A stretch of 32,580 nucleotides of DNA, from positions 9,084 through 41,663 of the forward strand of contig NVUM01000012.1 of NCBI GenBank assembly GCA_002733125.1, read 5' to 3'. Every line of letters begins with the position of its first letter. Position 1 is the first letter of the stretch. The notes beneath the pieces were generated by a model, which saw only the letters and a program-made list of their open reading frames with translations, made no database searches and was not told the origin of the DNA. The position numbers and the translations under genes were made by a program. Below are positions 9,012 to 18,665 of the stretch, piece by piece. Source of the DNA: Porticoccus sp. (GTDB taxonomy: Bacteria > Pseudomonadota > Gammaproteobacteria > Pseudomonadales > Porticoccaceae).

Positions 9012-9626
9012 ATGGAATTAACGATAGCTACTCCCAAAGGCAGCGCAGGAACCATAGAGGTTTCTGAGGTCGCGTTTGGTAAAGAATTTAACCAGGATCT
9101 GGTGCATCAGGCGGTGACTAGCTACCTGGCAGGTGCCCGTCAGGGTACGCGGGCGCAAAAAACTCGCGCAGAAGTCAGCGGTGGTGGCAAGAAGCCTTGG
9201 CGCCAGAAGGGTACGGGTCGTGCCCGTGCCGGCACTATTCGTTCGCCAATCTGGCGTACCGGTGGTGTGACATTCGCTGCCAAGCCACAGGATCACTCGC
9301 AAAAGCTGAACCGCAAGATGTATCGCGCTGCGCTCAGATCCATACTGTCAGAGCTGGCCCGTCAGGATCGCCTGGTGGTGGTGGAATCCTTTGATGTGGA
9401 TCAGCCAAAAACCAAAGCCTTGATTCAGAAGCTGGGTGAGTTTGGCGTTCAGGATGTGCTGATTGTGACTGAAGAGGTGACAGAAAATCTGTACCTGTCC
9501 TCACGTAATTTGCACAAGGTCGATGTGCGTGATGCAGTTGGTGTTGATCCTGTCAGTCTGATCCATTTTGAAAAAGTGTTGGTCACAGTGCCTGCACTGA
9601 AAAAAATTGAGGAGATGCTGATATGA
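9012..9626 (+). CDS. rplD: 50S ribosomal protein L4
   Basis: L4 lines the peptide exit tunnel and, in E. coli, represses the S10 operon by binding its leader. It has 204 residues. The tunnel loop motif [19 protein letters not shown] and the following [13 protein letters not shown] are intact. The start ATG at 9012 has GAGGGG overlapping the rplC stop as RBS. The stop TGA overlaps the rplW ATG by 4 bases (ATGA), indicating translational coupling. Whether L4 controls this operon is doubtful given the very short leader. Confidence 0.98.
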   Translation: MELTIATPKGSAGTIEVSEVAFGKEFNQDLVHQAVTSYLAGARQGTRAQKTRAEVSGGGKKPWRQKGTGRARAGTIRSPIWRTGGVTFAAKPQDHSQKLNRKMYRAALRSILSELARQDRLVVVESFDVDQPKTKALIQKLGEFGVQDVLIVTEEVTENLYLSSRNLHKVDVRDAVGVDPVSLIHFEKVLVTVPALKKIEEMLI

Positions 9627-9922
9627 ATCAAGAGCGCATCTTTAAAGTGTTGTTGGGGCCGCATATTACGGAAAAGACATCCCTTGCTGCCGATCGTCAA
9701 AATCAAGTCGCTTTCAAGGTTGCTACCAATGCGACCAAGCTTGAAATAAAGGCAGCTGTTGAAAAACTGTTTGATGTCGTAGTGATGGATGTTCGTGTCG
9801 CCAAGGTCAAGGGTAAAACCAAACGCACACGCTTTGGTTTGGGTAAACGCTCTGACTGGAAAAAAGCGTATGTACGCCTTGCGCAGGGTCAGGACATTGA
9901 CTTTGCAGTAGCTACTGAATAA
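9623..9922 (+). CDS. rplW: 50S ribosomal protein L23
   Basis: L23 lies at the tunnel exit and is the docking site for trigger factor and SRP. It has 99 residues, starting [20 protein letters not shown] with the family signature near [20 protein letters not shown], and ends VATE. The start overlaps the rplD stop in ATGA, with GGAG at 9611-9614 inside rplD serving as RBS. rplB follows after 12 bases. Confidence 0.98.
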   Translation: MNQERIFKVLLGPHITEKTSLAADRQNQVAFKVATNATKLEIKAAVEKLFDVVVMDVRVAKVKGKTKRTRFGLGKRSDWKKAYVRLAQGQDIDFAVATE

Positions 9923-9934
9923 GGGGTTGTTGAG

Positions 9935-10759
9935 ATGCCAGTCGTAAAGAGAAAACCAACGTCTCCCGGGCGCCGATTTGTTGTCAGTGTTGTCAACCCG
10001 AACCTGCACAAGGGCGAACCCTATGCGCCGTTGCTGGAGAAGAAAACCAGAACAGGTGGGCGCAATAACAATGGCCGTATTACAACACGCCATATTGGTG
10101 GTGGTCATAAACAGCATTACAGGCTGATCGATTTTAAGCGTAGTAAGGACGGTATTCCGGCAAAAGTCGAGCGCCTGGAATACGATCCCAACCGTACACC
10201 CTATATTGCGCTGGTTTGTTATACCGATGGTGAGCGCCGCTACATTATTGCTCCCAAGGGTTTGAAAGATGGCGATCTGATCCAGTCCGGCGTCAGTGCG
10301 CCGATCAAGGTGGGAAATACGCTCCCTCTCAGGAACATACCGGTGGGTAGTGTTATCCATTGTGTCGAGATGAAACCCGGTAAGGGTGCACAGTTGGCGC
10401 GCAGTGCAGGTACTTCTGTGCAGCTGGTCGCCCGTGAAGGTCAATACGCCACCTTACGCCTGCGCAGCGGTGAAATGCGTAAAGTGCCGGTAGATTGTCG
10501 TGCGACCATTGGCGAAGTTTCCAACAGCGAGCACAGTCTGCGCTCGCTGGGTAAAGCCGGCGCATCTCGCTGGCGTGGTGTTCGCCCCACTGTTCGCGGT
10601 GTGGTTATGAACCCGGTTGATCACCCCCACGGTGGCGGTGAAGGTCGTACATCCGGCGGGCGTCATCCTGTGACCCCATGGGGTATCCCGACCAAAGGTT
10701 ACAAGACCAGAAAAAACAAGCGCACAACTAATATGATCGTGCGCCGTCGCGGCAAGTAA
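9935..10759 (+). CDS. rplB: 50S ribosomal protein L2
   Basis: L2 is needed for subunit joining and peptidyl transferase activity. It has 274 residues (E. coli 273), starting [17 protein letters not shown]. The C-terminal signature [20 protein letters not shown] contains the conserved His near the catalytic centre, and the protein ends MIVRRRGK. The start ATG at 9935 has AAGGGG at 9921-9926. Normal S10 operon position between rplW and rpsS. Confidence 0.99.
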   Translation: MPVVKRKPTSPGRRFVVSVVNPNLHKGEPYAPLLEKKTRTGGRNNNGRITTRHIGGGHKQHYRLIDFKRSKDGIPAKVERLEYDPNRTPYIALVCYTDGERRYIIAPKGLKDGDLIQSGVSAPIKVGNTLPLRNIPVGSVIHCVEMKPGKGAQLARSAGTSVQLVAREGQYATLRLRSGEMRKVPVDCRATIGEVSNSEHSLRSLGKAGASRWRGVRPTVRGVVMNPVDHPHGGGEGRTSGGRHPVTPWGIPTKGYKTRKNKRTTNMIVRRRGK

Positions 10760-10782
10760 TTGATAGAGAAGAGGAAAATATA

Positions 10783-11058
10783 GTGCCACGCTCTCTCAAG
10801 AAAGGACCTTTTATCGACCTTCACCTTGTGAAAAAAGTTGATGAAGCCCAAGAAAAAAATGACAGACGTCCGATCAAAACCTGGTCGCGCCGTTCGATGG
10901 TCAGCCCGGATATGGTTGGCTTGACTATTGCCATACACAACGGTCGTCAACACGTACCAGTGTTGGTGAATGAGGAAATGGTGGGGCACAAATTAGGTGA
11001 ATTTGCCCCTACTCGCACTTATCGCGGCCACGTAGCGGACAAAAAGGCCAAGCGTTAA
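10783..11058 (+). CDS. rpsS: 30S ribosomal protein S19
   Basis: S19 forms a complex with S13 in the 30S head near the A site. It has 91 residues, starting [19 protein letters not shown] and ending [11 protein letters not shown], full length for the family. The start codon is GTG at 10783, chosen because the N-terminus matches homologues; AGAGG lies about 8 bases upstream. Located 23 bases after rplB. Confidence 0.98.
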   Translation: MPRSLKKGPFIDLHLVKKVDEAQEKNDRRPIKTWSRRSMVSPDMVGLTIAIHNGRQHVPVLVNEEMVGHKLGEFAPTRTYRGHVADKKAKR

Positions 11059-11083
11059 GCTGGTGTTTAAGAGGTAGATGACT

Positions 11084-11425
11084 GTGGAAGTAGCAGCAAA
11101 ATTACGCGGAGCCAGATTGTCGGCGCAAAAGGCGCGTCTGGTGGCTGATCAGGTGCGTGGCAAGCCTGTAGAGGAAGCGCTGGATATACTGGCTTTTAGT
11201 GCCAAAAAAGGTGCGGCGATTATCAAAAAAGTGCTCGAGTCTGCTATTGCAAATGCCGAGCACAATGAAGGCGCGGATGTTGATGAACTTCGTGTATCGA
11301 CAATTTTTGTCGATGAAGGCACCACCATGAAACGCATCAAACCCCGTGCCAAGGGTCGTGCTGACCGCATATTCAAACGCTCTTGTCACATTACCGTGAA
11401 AGTTGCCGATGAGGAGACCGTTTAA
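11084..11425 (+). CDS. rplV: 50S ribosomal protein L22
   Basis: L22 lines the exit tunnel; its loop is a known macrolide-resistance site. I place the start at GTG 11084, giving 113 residues starting [20 protein letters not shown], the N-terminus of Pseudomonas L22 as I recall it. An in-frame ATG at 11078 would add two residues, but the RBS AAGAGG (11069-11074) is only 3 bases from that ATG and 9 from the GTG. The loop region [15 protein letters not shown] and [14 protein letters not shown] are typical. The stop TAA shares its last A with the rpsC ATG. Confidence 0.92.
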   Translation: MEVAAKLRGARLSAQKARLVADQVRGKPVEEALDILAFSAKKGAAIIKKVLESAIANAEHNEGADVDELRVSTIFVDEGTTMKRIKPRAKGRADRIFKRSCHITVKVADEETV

Positions 11426-12105
11426 TGGGTCAGAAAGTACATCCAACAGGTATTCGTCTGGGTATTGTTAAAAAACATACCTCTATCTGGTACGCCGGAC
11501 AGAAAGATTATGCAGACAAACTGAATGCTGACTTGAGTGTTCGCGAGTTTATCAATAAAAAACTTGCCCATGCCTCTGTCAGCCGAATTGAAATTGAGCG
11601 CCCCGCACAAACGGCGAGAATTACTATTCATACTGCCCGTCCAGGCATTGTGATCGGTAAGAAGGGCGAAGATGTTGAGGCGCTGCGCAACGAGGTTTCT
11701 GCCCAAATGGGTGTTCCCGTGCATATCAACATTGAGGAAGTTCGCAAGCCCGACCTTGATGCAACCCTGGTGGCTCAGAATGTCGCTCAGCAACTGGAGC
11801 GTCGCGTTATGTTTCGTCGCGCCATGAAGCGGGCAGTACAGAATGCCATCCGGCAGGGTGCAAAGGGTATCAAGATTCAGGTCGGTGGACGTCTTGGCGG
11901 AGCTGAAATTGCACGCTCAGAATGGTATCGCGAAGGTCGTGTTCCCCTGCACACCCTGCGGGCCGATATAGATTATGGCACTGCAGAAGGTTCAACTACT
12001 TACGGCATTATTGGCGTAAAAGTATGGATCTTTAAGGGCGAAGTGATTGGTGGTGAAGAGGCGGCGCAAGTGCCAGCCAAGAAAACACCGACTAAAAAGA
12101 AGTAA
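11425..12105 (+). CDS. rpsC: 30S ribosomal protein S3
   Basis: S3 is at the mRNA entry channel and contributes to helicase activity. It has 226 residues with the N-terminal KH domain (motif [15 protein letters not shown]) and C-terminal domain signature [20 protein letters not shown]. The tail ends in Lys/Thr-rich KKTPTKKK. The start ATG at 11425 overlaps the rplV stop by one base (TAATG), with GAGGAG at 11411-11416. Confidence 0.99.
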   Translation: MGQKVHPTGIRLGIVKKHTSIWYAGQKDYADKLNADLSVREFINKKLAHASVSRIEIERPAQTARITIHTARPGIVIGKKGEDVEALRNEVSAQMGVPVHINIEEVRKPDLDATLVAQNVAQQLERRVMFRRAMKRAVQNAIRQGAKGIKIQVGGRLGGAEIARSEWYREGRVPLHTLRADIDYGTAEGSTTYGIIGVKVWIFKGEVIGGEEAAQVPAKKTPTKKK

Positions 12106-12130
12106 GTTTGCGAGTTAAGGGTCAAGCGAG

Positions 12131-12544
12131 ATGCTGCAACCGAAACGTACAAAATTCCGTAAGCAACACAAAGGCCGCAACCGTGGTCTGGCATTGCGCG
12201 GTAGCAAGGTAAGCTTTGGCGAATTTGGTCTGAAGGCCATAGGTCGTGGTCGTTTGACTGCGCGTCAGATTGAATCTGCCCGTCGTGCCATGACCCGTCA
12301 CATCAAGCGTGGTGGCAAGATCTGGATTCGGGTTTTCCCGGATAAACCGATCACCAATAAACCACTTGAAGTGCGGATGGGTAAAGGTAAGGGGAGCGTT
12401 GAATACTGGGTCGCTCAAATTCAGCCCGGCAGAGTGCTTTATGAAATGGAAGGTGTTTCTGAAGTAATCGCTCGCGAGGCCTTTGCGCTCGCAGCAGCCA
12501 AGTTGCCGGTTCAAACTACCTTTGTTAGACGGTCGGTAATGTAA
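12131..12544 (+). CDS. rplP: 50S ribosomal protein L16
   Basis: L16 organises the A-site region of the 50S subunit. It has 137 residues, starting [19 protein letters not shown]. The [20 protein letters not shown] segment includes the Arg hydroxylated by RoxA (YcfD) in E. coli. The start ATG at 12131 has TAAGGG at 12115-12120. The stop TAA shares a base with the rpmC start (TAATG). Confidence 0.98.
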   Translation: MLQPKRTKFRKQHKGRNRGLALRGSKVSFGEFGLKAIGRGRLTARQIESARRAMTRHIKRGGKIWIRVFPDKPITNKPLEVRMGKGKGSVEYWVAQIQPGRVLYEMEGVSEVIAREAFALAAAKLPVQTTFVRRSVM

Positions 12545-12735
12545 TGAAAGCCATTGAATTACGTGAAAAAACAGTTGAAGAACTGAATCAGGAATTGAGC
12601 AAGCAGCTAGAGCAGCAATTCAAGTTGCGCATGCAGGCTGCCACTGGTCAGTTGGGTCAGAGCCACAAGGTCAAAGAGGCGCGTGTCAATGTTGCGCGCA
12701 TCAAGACTGTGCTGAACGAAAAAGCGGGTAACTAA
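12544..12735 (+). CDS. rpmC: 50S ribosomal protein L29
   Basis: L29 is a small helical protein near the tunnel exit beside L23. It has 63 residues, starting [20 protein letters not shown], with the typical [15 protein letters not shown]-terminal signature. The start ATG at 12544 overlaps the rplP stop by one base, so translation is probably coupled. rpsQ follows after a single base. Confidence 0.98.
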   Translation: MKAIELREKTVEELNQELSKQLEQQFKLRMQAATGQLGQSHKVKEARVNVARIKTVLNEKAGN

Positions 12736-12736
12736 G

Positions 12737-13003
12737 ATGAGTGAAGCAGAAAAAAATGCTCGCACGCTCACTGGTCGAGTTGTTAGTGACAAGATGAATA
12801 AATCAGTCACTGTGCTGATCGAGCGCCGGGTCAAGCACCCGGTTTATGGAAAAATCGTTAGCAAATCCACCAAGGTTAAAGCTCACGATGAAAGTAACGA
12901 TTGTCGTCAGGGTGATCTGGTGACCATTGCGGAAACTCGTCCACTGTCCAAAACAAAGTCCTGGACGCTGGTCAAGATTGATGAGCGTGCGGCCGAAGTT
13001 TAA
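12737..13003 (+). CDS. rpsQ: 30S ribosomal protein S17
   Basis: S17 is an early-binding OB-fold 30S protein. It has 88 residues, starting [20 protein letters not shown] and containing [21 protein letters not shown] and [16 protein letters not shown], all typical. It is the last gene of the classical S10 unit. Only 35 bases separate it from rplN and I see no terminator or promoter there, so the spc genes are probably read from the S10 promoter. Confidence 0.98.
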   Translation: MSEAEKNARTLTGRVVSDKMNKSVTVLIERRVKHPVYGKIVSKSTKVKAHDESNDCRQGDLVTIAETRPLSKTKSWTLVKIDERAAEV

Positions 13004-13038
13004 TCGGCGCGCAGCAGTAACGGGTTCGGAGAGAGACA

Positions 13039-13407
13039 ATGATTCAGACAGAAAGCTATCTGGATGTGGCTGATAACAGTGGTGCTCGTCGGGTGATGTG
13101 TATCAAGGTTCTGGGTGGTTCACACCGCCGCTACGCCAGCGTGGGTGACATTATCAAGGTAACTGTCAAAGAAGCCATACCCCGTGGCAAAGTAAAAAAA
13201 GGTCAGGTTATGAATGCAGTTGTGGTGCGTACCCGTAAGGGTGTCCGTCGCCAGGATGGCAGCCTGATCAAGTTTGATGACAATGCAGCTGTTCTGTTGA
13301 ATCAGCAGCTCGCGCCGATTGGTACCCGTATTTTTGGGCCGGTTACACGTGAGCTGCGCGGCGAACGTTTCATGAAAATTATCTCACTGGCGCCTGAAGT
13401 TCTGTAA
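13039..13407 (+). CDS. rplN: 50S ribosomal protein L14
   Basis: L14 forms intersubunit bridge B8 with 16S rRNA and is the target of the silencing factor RsfS. It has 122 residues, starting [20 protein letters not shown] and ending [13 protein letters not shown], the same length as in many gammaproteobacteria. The start ATG at 13039 has GGAGAG at 13028-13033. First gene of the spc part. Confidence 0.99.
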   Translation: MIQTESYLDVADNSGARRVMCIKVLGGSHRRYASVGDIIKVTVKEAIPRGKVKKGQVMNAVVVRTRKGVRRQDGSLIKFDDNAAVLLNQQLAPIGTRIFGPVTRELRGERFMKIISLAPEVL

Positions 13408-13429
13408 GGCCGGGGGCGAGGAAAGGGTT

Positions 13430-13747
13430 ATGCGCAAGATTAAACGTGATGATGAAATCATCGTGACAGCCGGTAAAGATAAAGGCAAACGTGGCAAGGT
13501 GCTCAAGGTGCAGGGCGATGGTCGTCTGTTGATCTCTGGTGTGAATATCATCAAAAAACATCAGAAACCAAATCCTCAGATGAATGTTCCTGGTGGAATC
13601 ATTGAGAAAGAGGCACCGATTCAGTCCTCCAATGTTGCAATTTATAATCGTGCGACCAGTAAGGCGGACCGTGTGGGCTTCAAAGTGCTCGAAGATGGTA
13701 AGAAAGTTCGTATTTTTAAATCCAACGGCGAAGCCGTTGACGCCTAA
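13430..13747 (+). CDS. rplX: 50S ribosomal protein L24
   Basis: L24 is one of the two assembly initiators of the 50S subunit and has an N-terminal KOW motif. It has 105 residues: [20 protein letters not shown] carries the KOW core and [20 protein letters not shown] follows. The start ATG at 13430 is preceded by the purine-rich GAGGAAAGG at 13418-13426. rplE follows after 17 bases. In E. coli, S8 represses the spc operon at the rplE start; I could not identify that site here by eye. Confidence 0.98.
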   Translation: MRKIKRDDEIIVTAGKDKGKRGKVLKVQGDGRLLISGVNIIKKHQKPNPQMNVPGGIIEKEAPIQSSNVAIYNRATSKADRVGFKVLEDGKKVRIFKSNGEAVDA

Positions 13748-13764
13748 TTTGACAGGAAACTGAC

Positions 13765-14304
13765 ATGGCAAGGCTGAGAGAAGTCTACAAGAGTGAAATT
13801 GCTTCCAAGCTTAAAGAAGAGCTGGGGCTGGCAAATGTAATGCAGGTGCCAAAGATCACTAAAATCACACTAAATATGGGTGTGGGTGAAGCGCTGGGCG
13901 ATAAAAAAGCCCTTGAAAATGCGGTGGCGGATATGACGTTGATCGCTGGTCAAAAGCCGGTTGTCACCAAAGCACGCAAGTCCATCGCCGGGTTCAAGGT
14001 TCGTGAAGGATGGCCAATCGGTTGCAAGGTAACCTTGCGGAGCGATCGTATGTACGAGTTTCTCGAACGTTTGATTTCTCTGGCGATCCCAAGAATCAGA
14101 GATTTTCGGGGTATCAGCCCGAAATCCTTTGACGGCCATGGCAATTTCTCCATGGGTGTTACCGAGCAAATCATTTTCCCCGAAATTGAGTACGATAAAG
14201 TGGATACGTTGCGTGGACTGGATATCACCATTACCACCACCGCCCGCAATGATGATGAAGGCCGGGCTCTGCTCCGTGCATTCAGTTTTCCGCTGAAAGG
14301 TTGA
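13765..14304 (+). CDS. rplE: 50S ribosomal protein L5
   Basis: L5 binds 5S rRNA and contacts the P-site tRNA. It has 179 residues, as in E. coli, with the signature [20 protein letters not shown] and the region [20 protein letters not shown]. The start ATG at 13765 follows CAGGAAACTGAC. Genes on both sides are in the standard spc order. Confidence 0.99.
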   Translation: MARLREVYKSEIASKLKEELGLANVMQVPKITKITLNMGVGEALGDKKALENAVADMTLIAGQKPVVTKARKSIAGFKVREGWPIGCKVTLRSDRMYEFLERLISLAIPRIRDFRGISPKSFDGHGNFSMGVTEQIIFPEIEYDKVDTLRGLDITITTTARNDDEGRALLRAFSFPLKG

Positions 14305-14314
14305 GGTAAGTTAT

Positions 14315-14620
14315 ATGGCAAAGACATCCATGATCGAGCGCGAGAAAAAACGTGCACGTATTGTTGCGAAATACGCTGAAAGGCGTACCGAGCTGAAAGC
14401 AATTATTTCCAATACGACGCTTTCTGATGAAGAGCGTTGGGATGCTCAGGTGAAATTCCAACAATTGCCACGTAATGCCAGCCCTTGCCGCCAACAGCGC
14501 CGTTGTCGTCAAACCGGTCGTCCCCATGGTGTCTATCGTAAATTTGGTCTGTGCCGCAACAAGCTTCGTGAAGCTGCCATGCGCGGAGATGTTCCAGGCC
14601 TGGTTAAGGCCAGTTGGTAA
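14315..14620 (+). CDS. rpsN: 30S ribosomal protein S14 (long, zinc-free type)
   Basis: S14 is a 30S head protein. It has 101 residues, the long form without a complete zinc finger (C-minus type). The conserved core is [20 protein letters not shown]. Of the four Cys that bind zinc in the short C-plus type, the first (before RQTG) and third (FGLC) are present, while the second is Thr and the fourth is Lys. E. coli keeps only the first. The start ATG at 14315 has GAGGTAAG upstream at 14303-14310, overlapping the rplE stop. Confidence 0.98.
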   Translation: MAKTSMIEREKKRARIVAKYAERRTELKAIISNTTLSDEERWDAQVKFQQLPRNASPCRQQRRCRQTGRPHGVYRKFGLCRNKLREAAMRGDVPGLVKASW

Positions 14621-14649
14621 GCAGCGTCGCGAATTAAGGAATTAATCAG

Positions 14650-15042
14650 ATGAGTATGCAAGATACCCTGGCAGATATGTTGACCCGCATCCGTAACGCG
14701 CAGATGTCGGCAAAAAAATCTGTCATTATGCCGTCCGCAAAATTGAAAGTGGCTGTTGCCCAGGTTTTGAAGGACGAAGGTTACATTACTGATTTCAGTG
14801 TTGTGGATGGTGCCAAGCCGGAATTGACCCTGGTGCTGAAATACTTTGAAGGTAAACCGGTGATCGAATCGATTACCCGTTACAGTAGGCCGGGCCTTCG
14901 TCAGTATTCAGGTTCAGACAAGCTGCCAAGTATTCGAGCTGGCTTGGGTGTTGCCATCGTCTCCACAAGTAAAGGTGTGATGACTGATCGTGCTGCCCGC
15001 GCTGCCGGTATCGGCGGTGAGGTTCTCTGCACAGTTTTCTAA
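14650..15042 (+). CDS. rpsH: 30S ribosomal protein S8
   Basis: S8 binds the central domain of 16S rRNA and represses the spc operon in E. coli. It has 130 residues, the E. coli length, starting [18 protein letters not shown] and ending in the signature [20 protein letters not shown]. The ATG at 14650 is chosen over the internal ATG at 14656 because homologues begin MSMQD. Confidence 0.98.
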   Translation: MSMQDTLADMLTRIRNAQMSAKKSVIMPSAKLKVAVAQVLKDEGYITDFSVVDGAKPELTLVLKYFEGKPVIESITRYSRPGLRQYSGSDKLPSIRAGLGVAIVSTSKGVMTDRAARAAGIGGEVLCTVF

Positions 15043-15055
15043 TGGGATAGTCGAG

Positions 15056-15589
15056 ATGTCTAGAGTTGCAAAAAACCCGGTTACCATACCGGCTGGTGTG
15101 GAAGTAAAACTCGGCACTAATGAGATTTCGGTCAAGAGTGGTTCGAATGCCCTCTCGTTGGCTGTTAATCAACAGGTGGAAATCAAACAGGATGATAACC
15201 TGTTGACCTTTGCTGCGCGTGATGGAAGTAAGCAGGCGAATGCCATGGCCGGAACGACTCGCTCATTGGTCAACAACATGGTTCTGGGTGTCGGTGAAGG
15301 TTTCGTTAAAAAACTACAGCTGATTGGCGTCGGTTATCGTGCCCAGGCGCAGGGTGGCAAAATCAATTTAACGCTGGGCTTTTCCCACCCCGTTGAATAT
15401 CAACTGCCTGACGGCGTTTCAGTAGAGACACCGAGTCAGACAGAAATTTTACTGAAGTCGGCAGATAAGCAGCTGCTTGGACAGGTAGCATCAGAAATAC
15501 GTGCTTTCCGTCCACCTGAGCCCTACAAAGGCAAAGGAGTTCGCTATGCGGATGAGCAGGTACGTCGTAAAGAAGCGAAGAAGAAGTAG
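15056..15589 (+). CDS. rplF: 50S ribosomal protein L6
   Basis: L6 is located near the factor-binding site and the sarcin-ricin loop. It has 177 residues, the E. coli length, starting [19 protein letters not shown] and containing [20 protein letters not shown] and [13 protein letters not shown]. The frame stays open upstream to 14990 inside rpsH, but homologues start at the ATG at 15056, 13 bases after the rpsH stop. Confidence 0.98.
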   Translation: MSRVAKNPVTIPAGVEVKLGTNEISVKSGSNALSLAVNQQVEIKQDDNLLTFAARDGSKQANAMAGTTRSLVNNMVLGVGEGFVKKLQLIGVGYRAQAQGGKINLTLGFSHPVEYQLPDGVSVETPSQTEILLKSADKQLLGQVASEIRAFRPPEPYKGKGVRYADEQVRRKEAKKK

Positions 15590-15598
15590 GTCAAGATC

Positions 15599-15949
15599 AT
15601 GAGCGACAAGAAACAATCACGTTTGCGTCGTGCACGTCGTGCCCGCTGCAAGATACAAGAACTGGGCGCAAATCGTCTCTGTGTGAACAGAACGCCGCGT
15701 CACATTTATGCGCAAGTTATATCACCTTGTGGCGGCTTGATTCTGGCCAGTGCTTCAACGCTGGACAAATCACTGCGTGCTGGTAAAACCGGCAATACGG
15801 ATGCGGCCAAGGGTGTCGGCGCTCTTATTGCAGAGCGTGCCAAGCAGGCAGGTGTCACTCAGGTTGCATTTGACCGGAGTGGTTTCAAGTATCACGGACG
15901 CGTTAAAGCACTAGCCGATGCCGCTCGTGAAGCCGGTCTGGAATTCTAA
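15599..15949 (+). CDS. rplR: 50S ribosomal protein L18
   Basis: L18 binds 5S rRNA together with L5 and L25. It has 116 residues, starting [20 protein letters not shown] and ending [21 protein letters not shown], the signature of the family. The start ATG at 15599 is 9 bases after the rplF stop, with AGGTCAAG spanning that stop as RBS. Standard spc position. Confidence 0.98.
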   Translation: MSDKKQSRLRRARRARCKIQELGANRLCVNRTPRHIYAQVISPCGGLILASASTLDKSLRAGKTGNTDAAKGVGALIAERAKQAGVTQVAFDRSGFKYHGRVKALADAAREAGLEF

Positions 15950-15961
15950 AGGTTTATTGTT

Positions 15962-16474
15962 ATGTCTAGAGATCAGAGAGATACATCAGCCGGTGAAGAA
16001 GGGCTGCAGGAAAAACTGGTTGAAGTTAACCGGGTTGCCAAAACTGTAAAAGGTGGTCGGATATTTGGCTTTACCGCGCTGACGGTGGTTGGTGATGGTA
16101 ACGGCAAAGTGGGATTTGGTCGCGGTAAGGCACGCGAAGTGCCTCAGGCCATCCAGAAAGCCATGGAGGCTGCTCGTCGCAATATGATCCAGGTGGATTT
16201 GAAAGGCACGACTATTCAGTACCCCACCAAGGCCAACCATGGTGCATCCAAGGTCTATATGCAGCCGGCCTCTGATGGTACTGGCGTCATTGCCGGTGGC
16301 GCTATGCGCGCAGTGCTTGAAATTGCCGGTGTACAAAACGTATTGGCAAAATGTTACGGCTCGACCAACCCTGTCAATGTGGTGCGCGCAACGTTTAAAG
16401 CGTTGCAAGAAATGAGTTCGCCAGAAACAGTGGCAGCTAAGCGCGGTAAGAGCGTAGAAGAGATACTGAATTAA
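15962..16474 (+). CDS. rpsE: 30S ribosomal protein S5
   Basis: S5 acts in decoding fidelity and spectinomycin sensitivity. It has 170 residues (E. coli 166). The N-terminal double-stranded RNA binding domain has [20 protein letters not shown] and [20 protein letters not shown]. The Val-Lys-Gly loop associated with spectinomycin is intact. The start ATG at 15962 follows AAAGGT at 15948-15953. A 42-base gap separates it from rpmD. Confidence 0.98.
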   Translation: MSRDQRDTSAGEEGLQEKLVEVNRVAKTVKGGRIFGFTALTVVGDGNGKVGFGRGKAREVPQAIQKAMEAARRNMIQVDLKGTTIQYPTKANHGASKVYMQPASDGTGVIAGGAMRAVLEIAGVQNVLAKCYGSTNPVNVVRATFKALQEMSSPETVAAKRGKSVEEILN

Positions 16475-16516
16475 GTACGGCGGTTGCCGCGTTAAGTACA
16501 AAACGGAAGCTTTACC

Positions 16517-16705
16517 ATGACAAAAGCTAAGAAAATCAAGGTTACTCAGGTGCGCAGCGTACATGGCCGGCTTGCAGCTCATAAGGCGTGTGTCGCAGGT
16601 CTGGGTTTGCGCCGCATCAACCACACTGTCGAGGTCGAAGACACTCCGTCAGTTCGTGGCATGATTAATAAAGTTCACTATATGGTTAAGGTTGAGGGAG
16701 TATAG
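16517..16705 (+). CDS. rpmD: 50S ribosomal protein L30
   Basis: L30 is a small 50S protein absent from some bacterial groups. It has 62 residues, starting [20 protein letters not shown] and continuing [22 protein letters not shown], typical of the family. The start ATG at 16517 has GGAAG at 16505-16509. Two bases separate its stop from the rplO start. Confidence 0.97.
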   Translation: MTKAKKIKVTQVRSVHGRLAAHKACVAGLGLRRINHTVEVEDTPSVRGMINKVHYMVKVEGV

Positions 16706-16707
16706 AC

Positions 16708-17142
16708 ATGCGTCTGAATACGCTAAGTCCCGCACCAGGCAGAATCAAGGAAGGCAAACGTGTCGGCCGAGGTATTGGCAGCGGCTTGGGCAAAACTGCT
16801 GGTCGTGGCCATAAAGGTCAGAAAGCACGTTCCGGTGGAAGTGTTCGTCCGGGTTTTGAAGGCGGGCAGATGCCCTTGCAGAAACGTTTGCCGAAGTATG
16901 GCTTCACTTCCCGTATTTCCCGTGTTACGGCTGAAATCCGCCTGAGTGAATTGAATAGCGTCTCCGGTGATCTGGTCGACATCGCAACATTGCGTGCTGC
17001 AGGTTTGATTAATGCGTCAATTACCCGCGCCAAGGTTTTCATGTCCGGTGAAGTGGATCGGCCCGTTACTGTTAAAGGCTTGCGTGTAACCAAAGGTGCT
17101 CGTGCTGCTATTGAAGCGGCTGGCGGCAAAGTTGAAGAGTAA
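16708..17142 (+). CDS. rplO: 50S ribosomal protein L15
   Basis: L15 is a late-assembling 50S protein. It has 144 residues, the E. coli length. The long basic Gly-rich N-terminal extension is present ([20 protein letters not shown]), and the [18 protein letters not shown] segment is typical. The start ATG at 16708 has GGGAG at 16696-16700. secY follows after 6 bases. Confidence 0.98.
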   Translation: MRLNTLSPAPGRIKEGKRVGRGIGSGLGKTAGRGHKGQKARSGGSVRPGFEGGQMPLQKRLPKYGFTSRISRVTAEIRLSELNSVSGDLVDIATLRAAGLINASITRAKVFMSGEVDRPVTVKGLRVTKGARAAIEAAGGKVEE

Positions 17143-17148
17143 AGCCTG

Positions 17149-18471
17149 ATGGCAAAACCCGGAAACATGCCGCAGGGCAATACTAAAGGTTTGGGCGAGC
17201 TTTGGGCTCGCCTTCGCTTTTTGTTTGTAGCGCTGGTAATTTACCGTATCGGGACTCATATTCCGGTGCCGGGCATAGACCCGGACCGACTGGCTGACCT
17301 GTTCAGTCAGAATCAGGGAACAATCATCGGCATGTTCAACATGTTTTCCGGTGGTGCCTTGGAGAGAATGAGTATCCTGGCACTTGGCATCATGCCCTAT
17401 ATTTCGGCATCGATTATCATGCAGTTGTTGACAGCGGTAACGCCGTCGCTGGAGCAGTTAAAAAAAGAGGGTGACGCTGGTCGACGCAAAATTAACCAGT
17501 ACACACGTTACGGCACCGTACTGCTTGCTACTGTTCAGGCTATTGGTATGTCAGTTGGTCTGGCGGGCCAAGGGTTGGCTTTTTCCGCTGACTTTAGCTT
17601 TTATTTTATTGCTGTAGTATCGCTTGTGACTGGTGCCGTGTTCATGATGTGGCTCGGCGAGCAGATCACGGAGCGCGGCGTAGGTAACGGTATATCAATG
17701 CTGATTTTTGCCGGCATTGCAGCAGGCATCCCGTCTGCAATTGGTCAGGCGTTTGAATCATCGCGGCAGGGTGAGTTGCATATCCTCGCCTTGCTGGTCG
17801 TGGGTGTTTTGGCAATCGCCGTGGTTTATTTTGTTGTGTTTGTCGAGCGTGGGCAGCGCCGCATCACTGTGAACTATGCGCAAAGACAACCGGGAAGAGG
17901 TCCGGCACAAACCAGCCACCTACCTCTGAAAGTGAACATGGCAGGTGTTATACCGGCAATTTTCGCCAGTAGCATTCTGTTGTTCCCTGCGTCTATTGCG
18001 CAATGGTTTGGCCAGGGGGCAGATAGTCCGGATTGGTTGCAGGACGTGGCATTATTTCTCGGACCAGGCCAGCCATTGCATGTACTGCTCTTTGCCGGGT
18101 TGATAATTTTCTTCTGTTTTTTCTATTCGGCATTGATGTTTAACCCGAAAGAGATGGCGGATAACCTTAAGCGGGGTGGCGCGTTCTTACCCGGTATTCG
18201 TCCCGGCGAACAAACTGCGCGTTATATCGACGGTGTCATGACAAAGTTGACCCTGGTCGGTGGTTTGTACATGGCGGCTGTGTGTTTGCTGCCGCAATTT
18301 TTGAATATTTATTTTAATGTGCCCTTCTATCTGGGTGGTACCTCATTGCTGATTGTTGTCGTTGTAACCATGGATTTCATGGCTCAGGTCCAATCTCATT
18401 TGATGTCACGTCAGTATGAATCGCTAATGAAGAAATCGAATCTGAAAGGTTTTGGCAGCGGAATTCGCTAG
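17149..18471 (+). CDS. secY: Protein translocase subunit SecY
   Basis: Channel-forming subunit of the SecYEG inner membrane translocon. It has 440 residues with ten predicted membrane segments, starting [20 protein letters not shown]. Near the first helix lies [14 protein letters not shown]; the plug region is [32 protein letters not shown] and the cytoplasmic loop ending near [20 protein letters not shown], which binds SecA and ribosomes, are intact. Its usual place between rplO and rpmJ is kept. Confidence 0.99.
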   Translation: MAKPGNMPQGNTKGLGELWARLRFLFVALVIYRIGTHIPVPGIDPDRLADLFSQNQGTIIGMFNMFSGGALERMSILALGIMPYISASIIMQLLTAVTPSLEQLKKEGDAGRRKINQYTRYGTVLLATVQAIGMSVGLAGQGLAFSADFSFYFIAVVSLVTGAVFMMWLGEQITERGVGNGISMLIFAGIAAGIPSAIGQAFESSRQGELHILALLVVGVLAIAVVYFVVFVERGQRRITVNYAQRQPGRGPAQTSHLPLKVNMAGVIPAIFASSILLFPASIAQWFGQGADSPDWLQDVALFLGPGQPLHVLLFAGLIIFFCFFYSALMFNPKEMADNLKRGGAFLPGIRPGEQTARYIDGVMTKLTLVGGLYMAAVCLLPQFLNIYFNVPFYLGGTSLLIVVVVTMDFMAQVQSHLMSRQYESLMKKSNLKGFGSGIR

Positions 18472-18490
18472 TTGAAGTTGAGGTGTTCCT

Positions 18491-18607
18491 ATGAAAGTGC
18501 GTGCTTCGGTAAAAAAAATGTGCCGCAACTGCAAGGTTGTTAAACGCAAGAGTGTTGTGAGAGTGATTTGTAGTGCAGAACCCCGTCATAAACAACGGCA
18601 GGGTTAG
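18491..18607 (+). CDS. rpmJ: 50S ribosomal protein L36 (zinc-binding type)
   Basis: The smallest 50S protein, 38 residues: it starts [20 protein letters not shown], continues [18 protein letters not shown] and ends at TAG 18605-18607. Zinc ligands Cys11, Cys14, Cys27 and His33 are all present, so this is the C-plus form that Zur-regulated paralogues replace under zinc starvation in some bacteria. The start ATG at 18491 has GAGGTG at 18480-18485. Located 19 bases after secY as in E. coli. Confidence 0.97.
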   Translation: MKVRASVKKMCRNCKVVKRKSVVRVICSAEPRHKQRQG

Positions 18608-18620
18608 TGGTAGACAGTTA

Positions 18621-18649
18621 TTGATTTTTTGTGCCTTCAGCGCTATCCT
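18621..18649 (+). promoter_or_regulatory. Candidate promoter of the alpha operon (rpsM)
   Basis: A -35 TTGATT (18621-18626), a 17-base spacer and a -10 TATCCT (18644-18649) are followed by TTTGCGCC. The match is weaker than the rpsL and rpsJ promoters but the spacing is ideal and it lies in the only sizeable gap (118 bases) between rpmJ and rpsM. It would add transcription of rpsM-rpsK-rpsD-rpoA-rplQ to read-through from upstream. Confidence 0.5.
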
Positions 18650-18665
18650 TTTGCGCCTTTTTGGC

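Noticed and set aside
9449-10444. 331-codon open frame on the minus strand opposite rplD, rplW and rplB
   Set aside because: Shadow of three certain ribosomal protein genes; no homology and no start signals.
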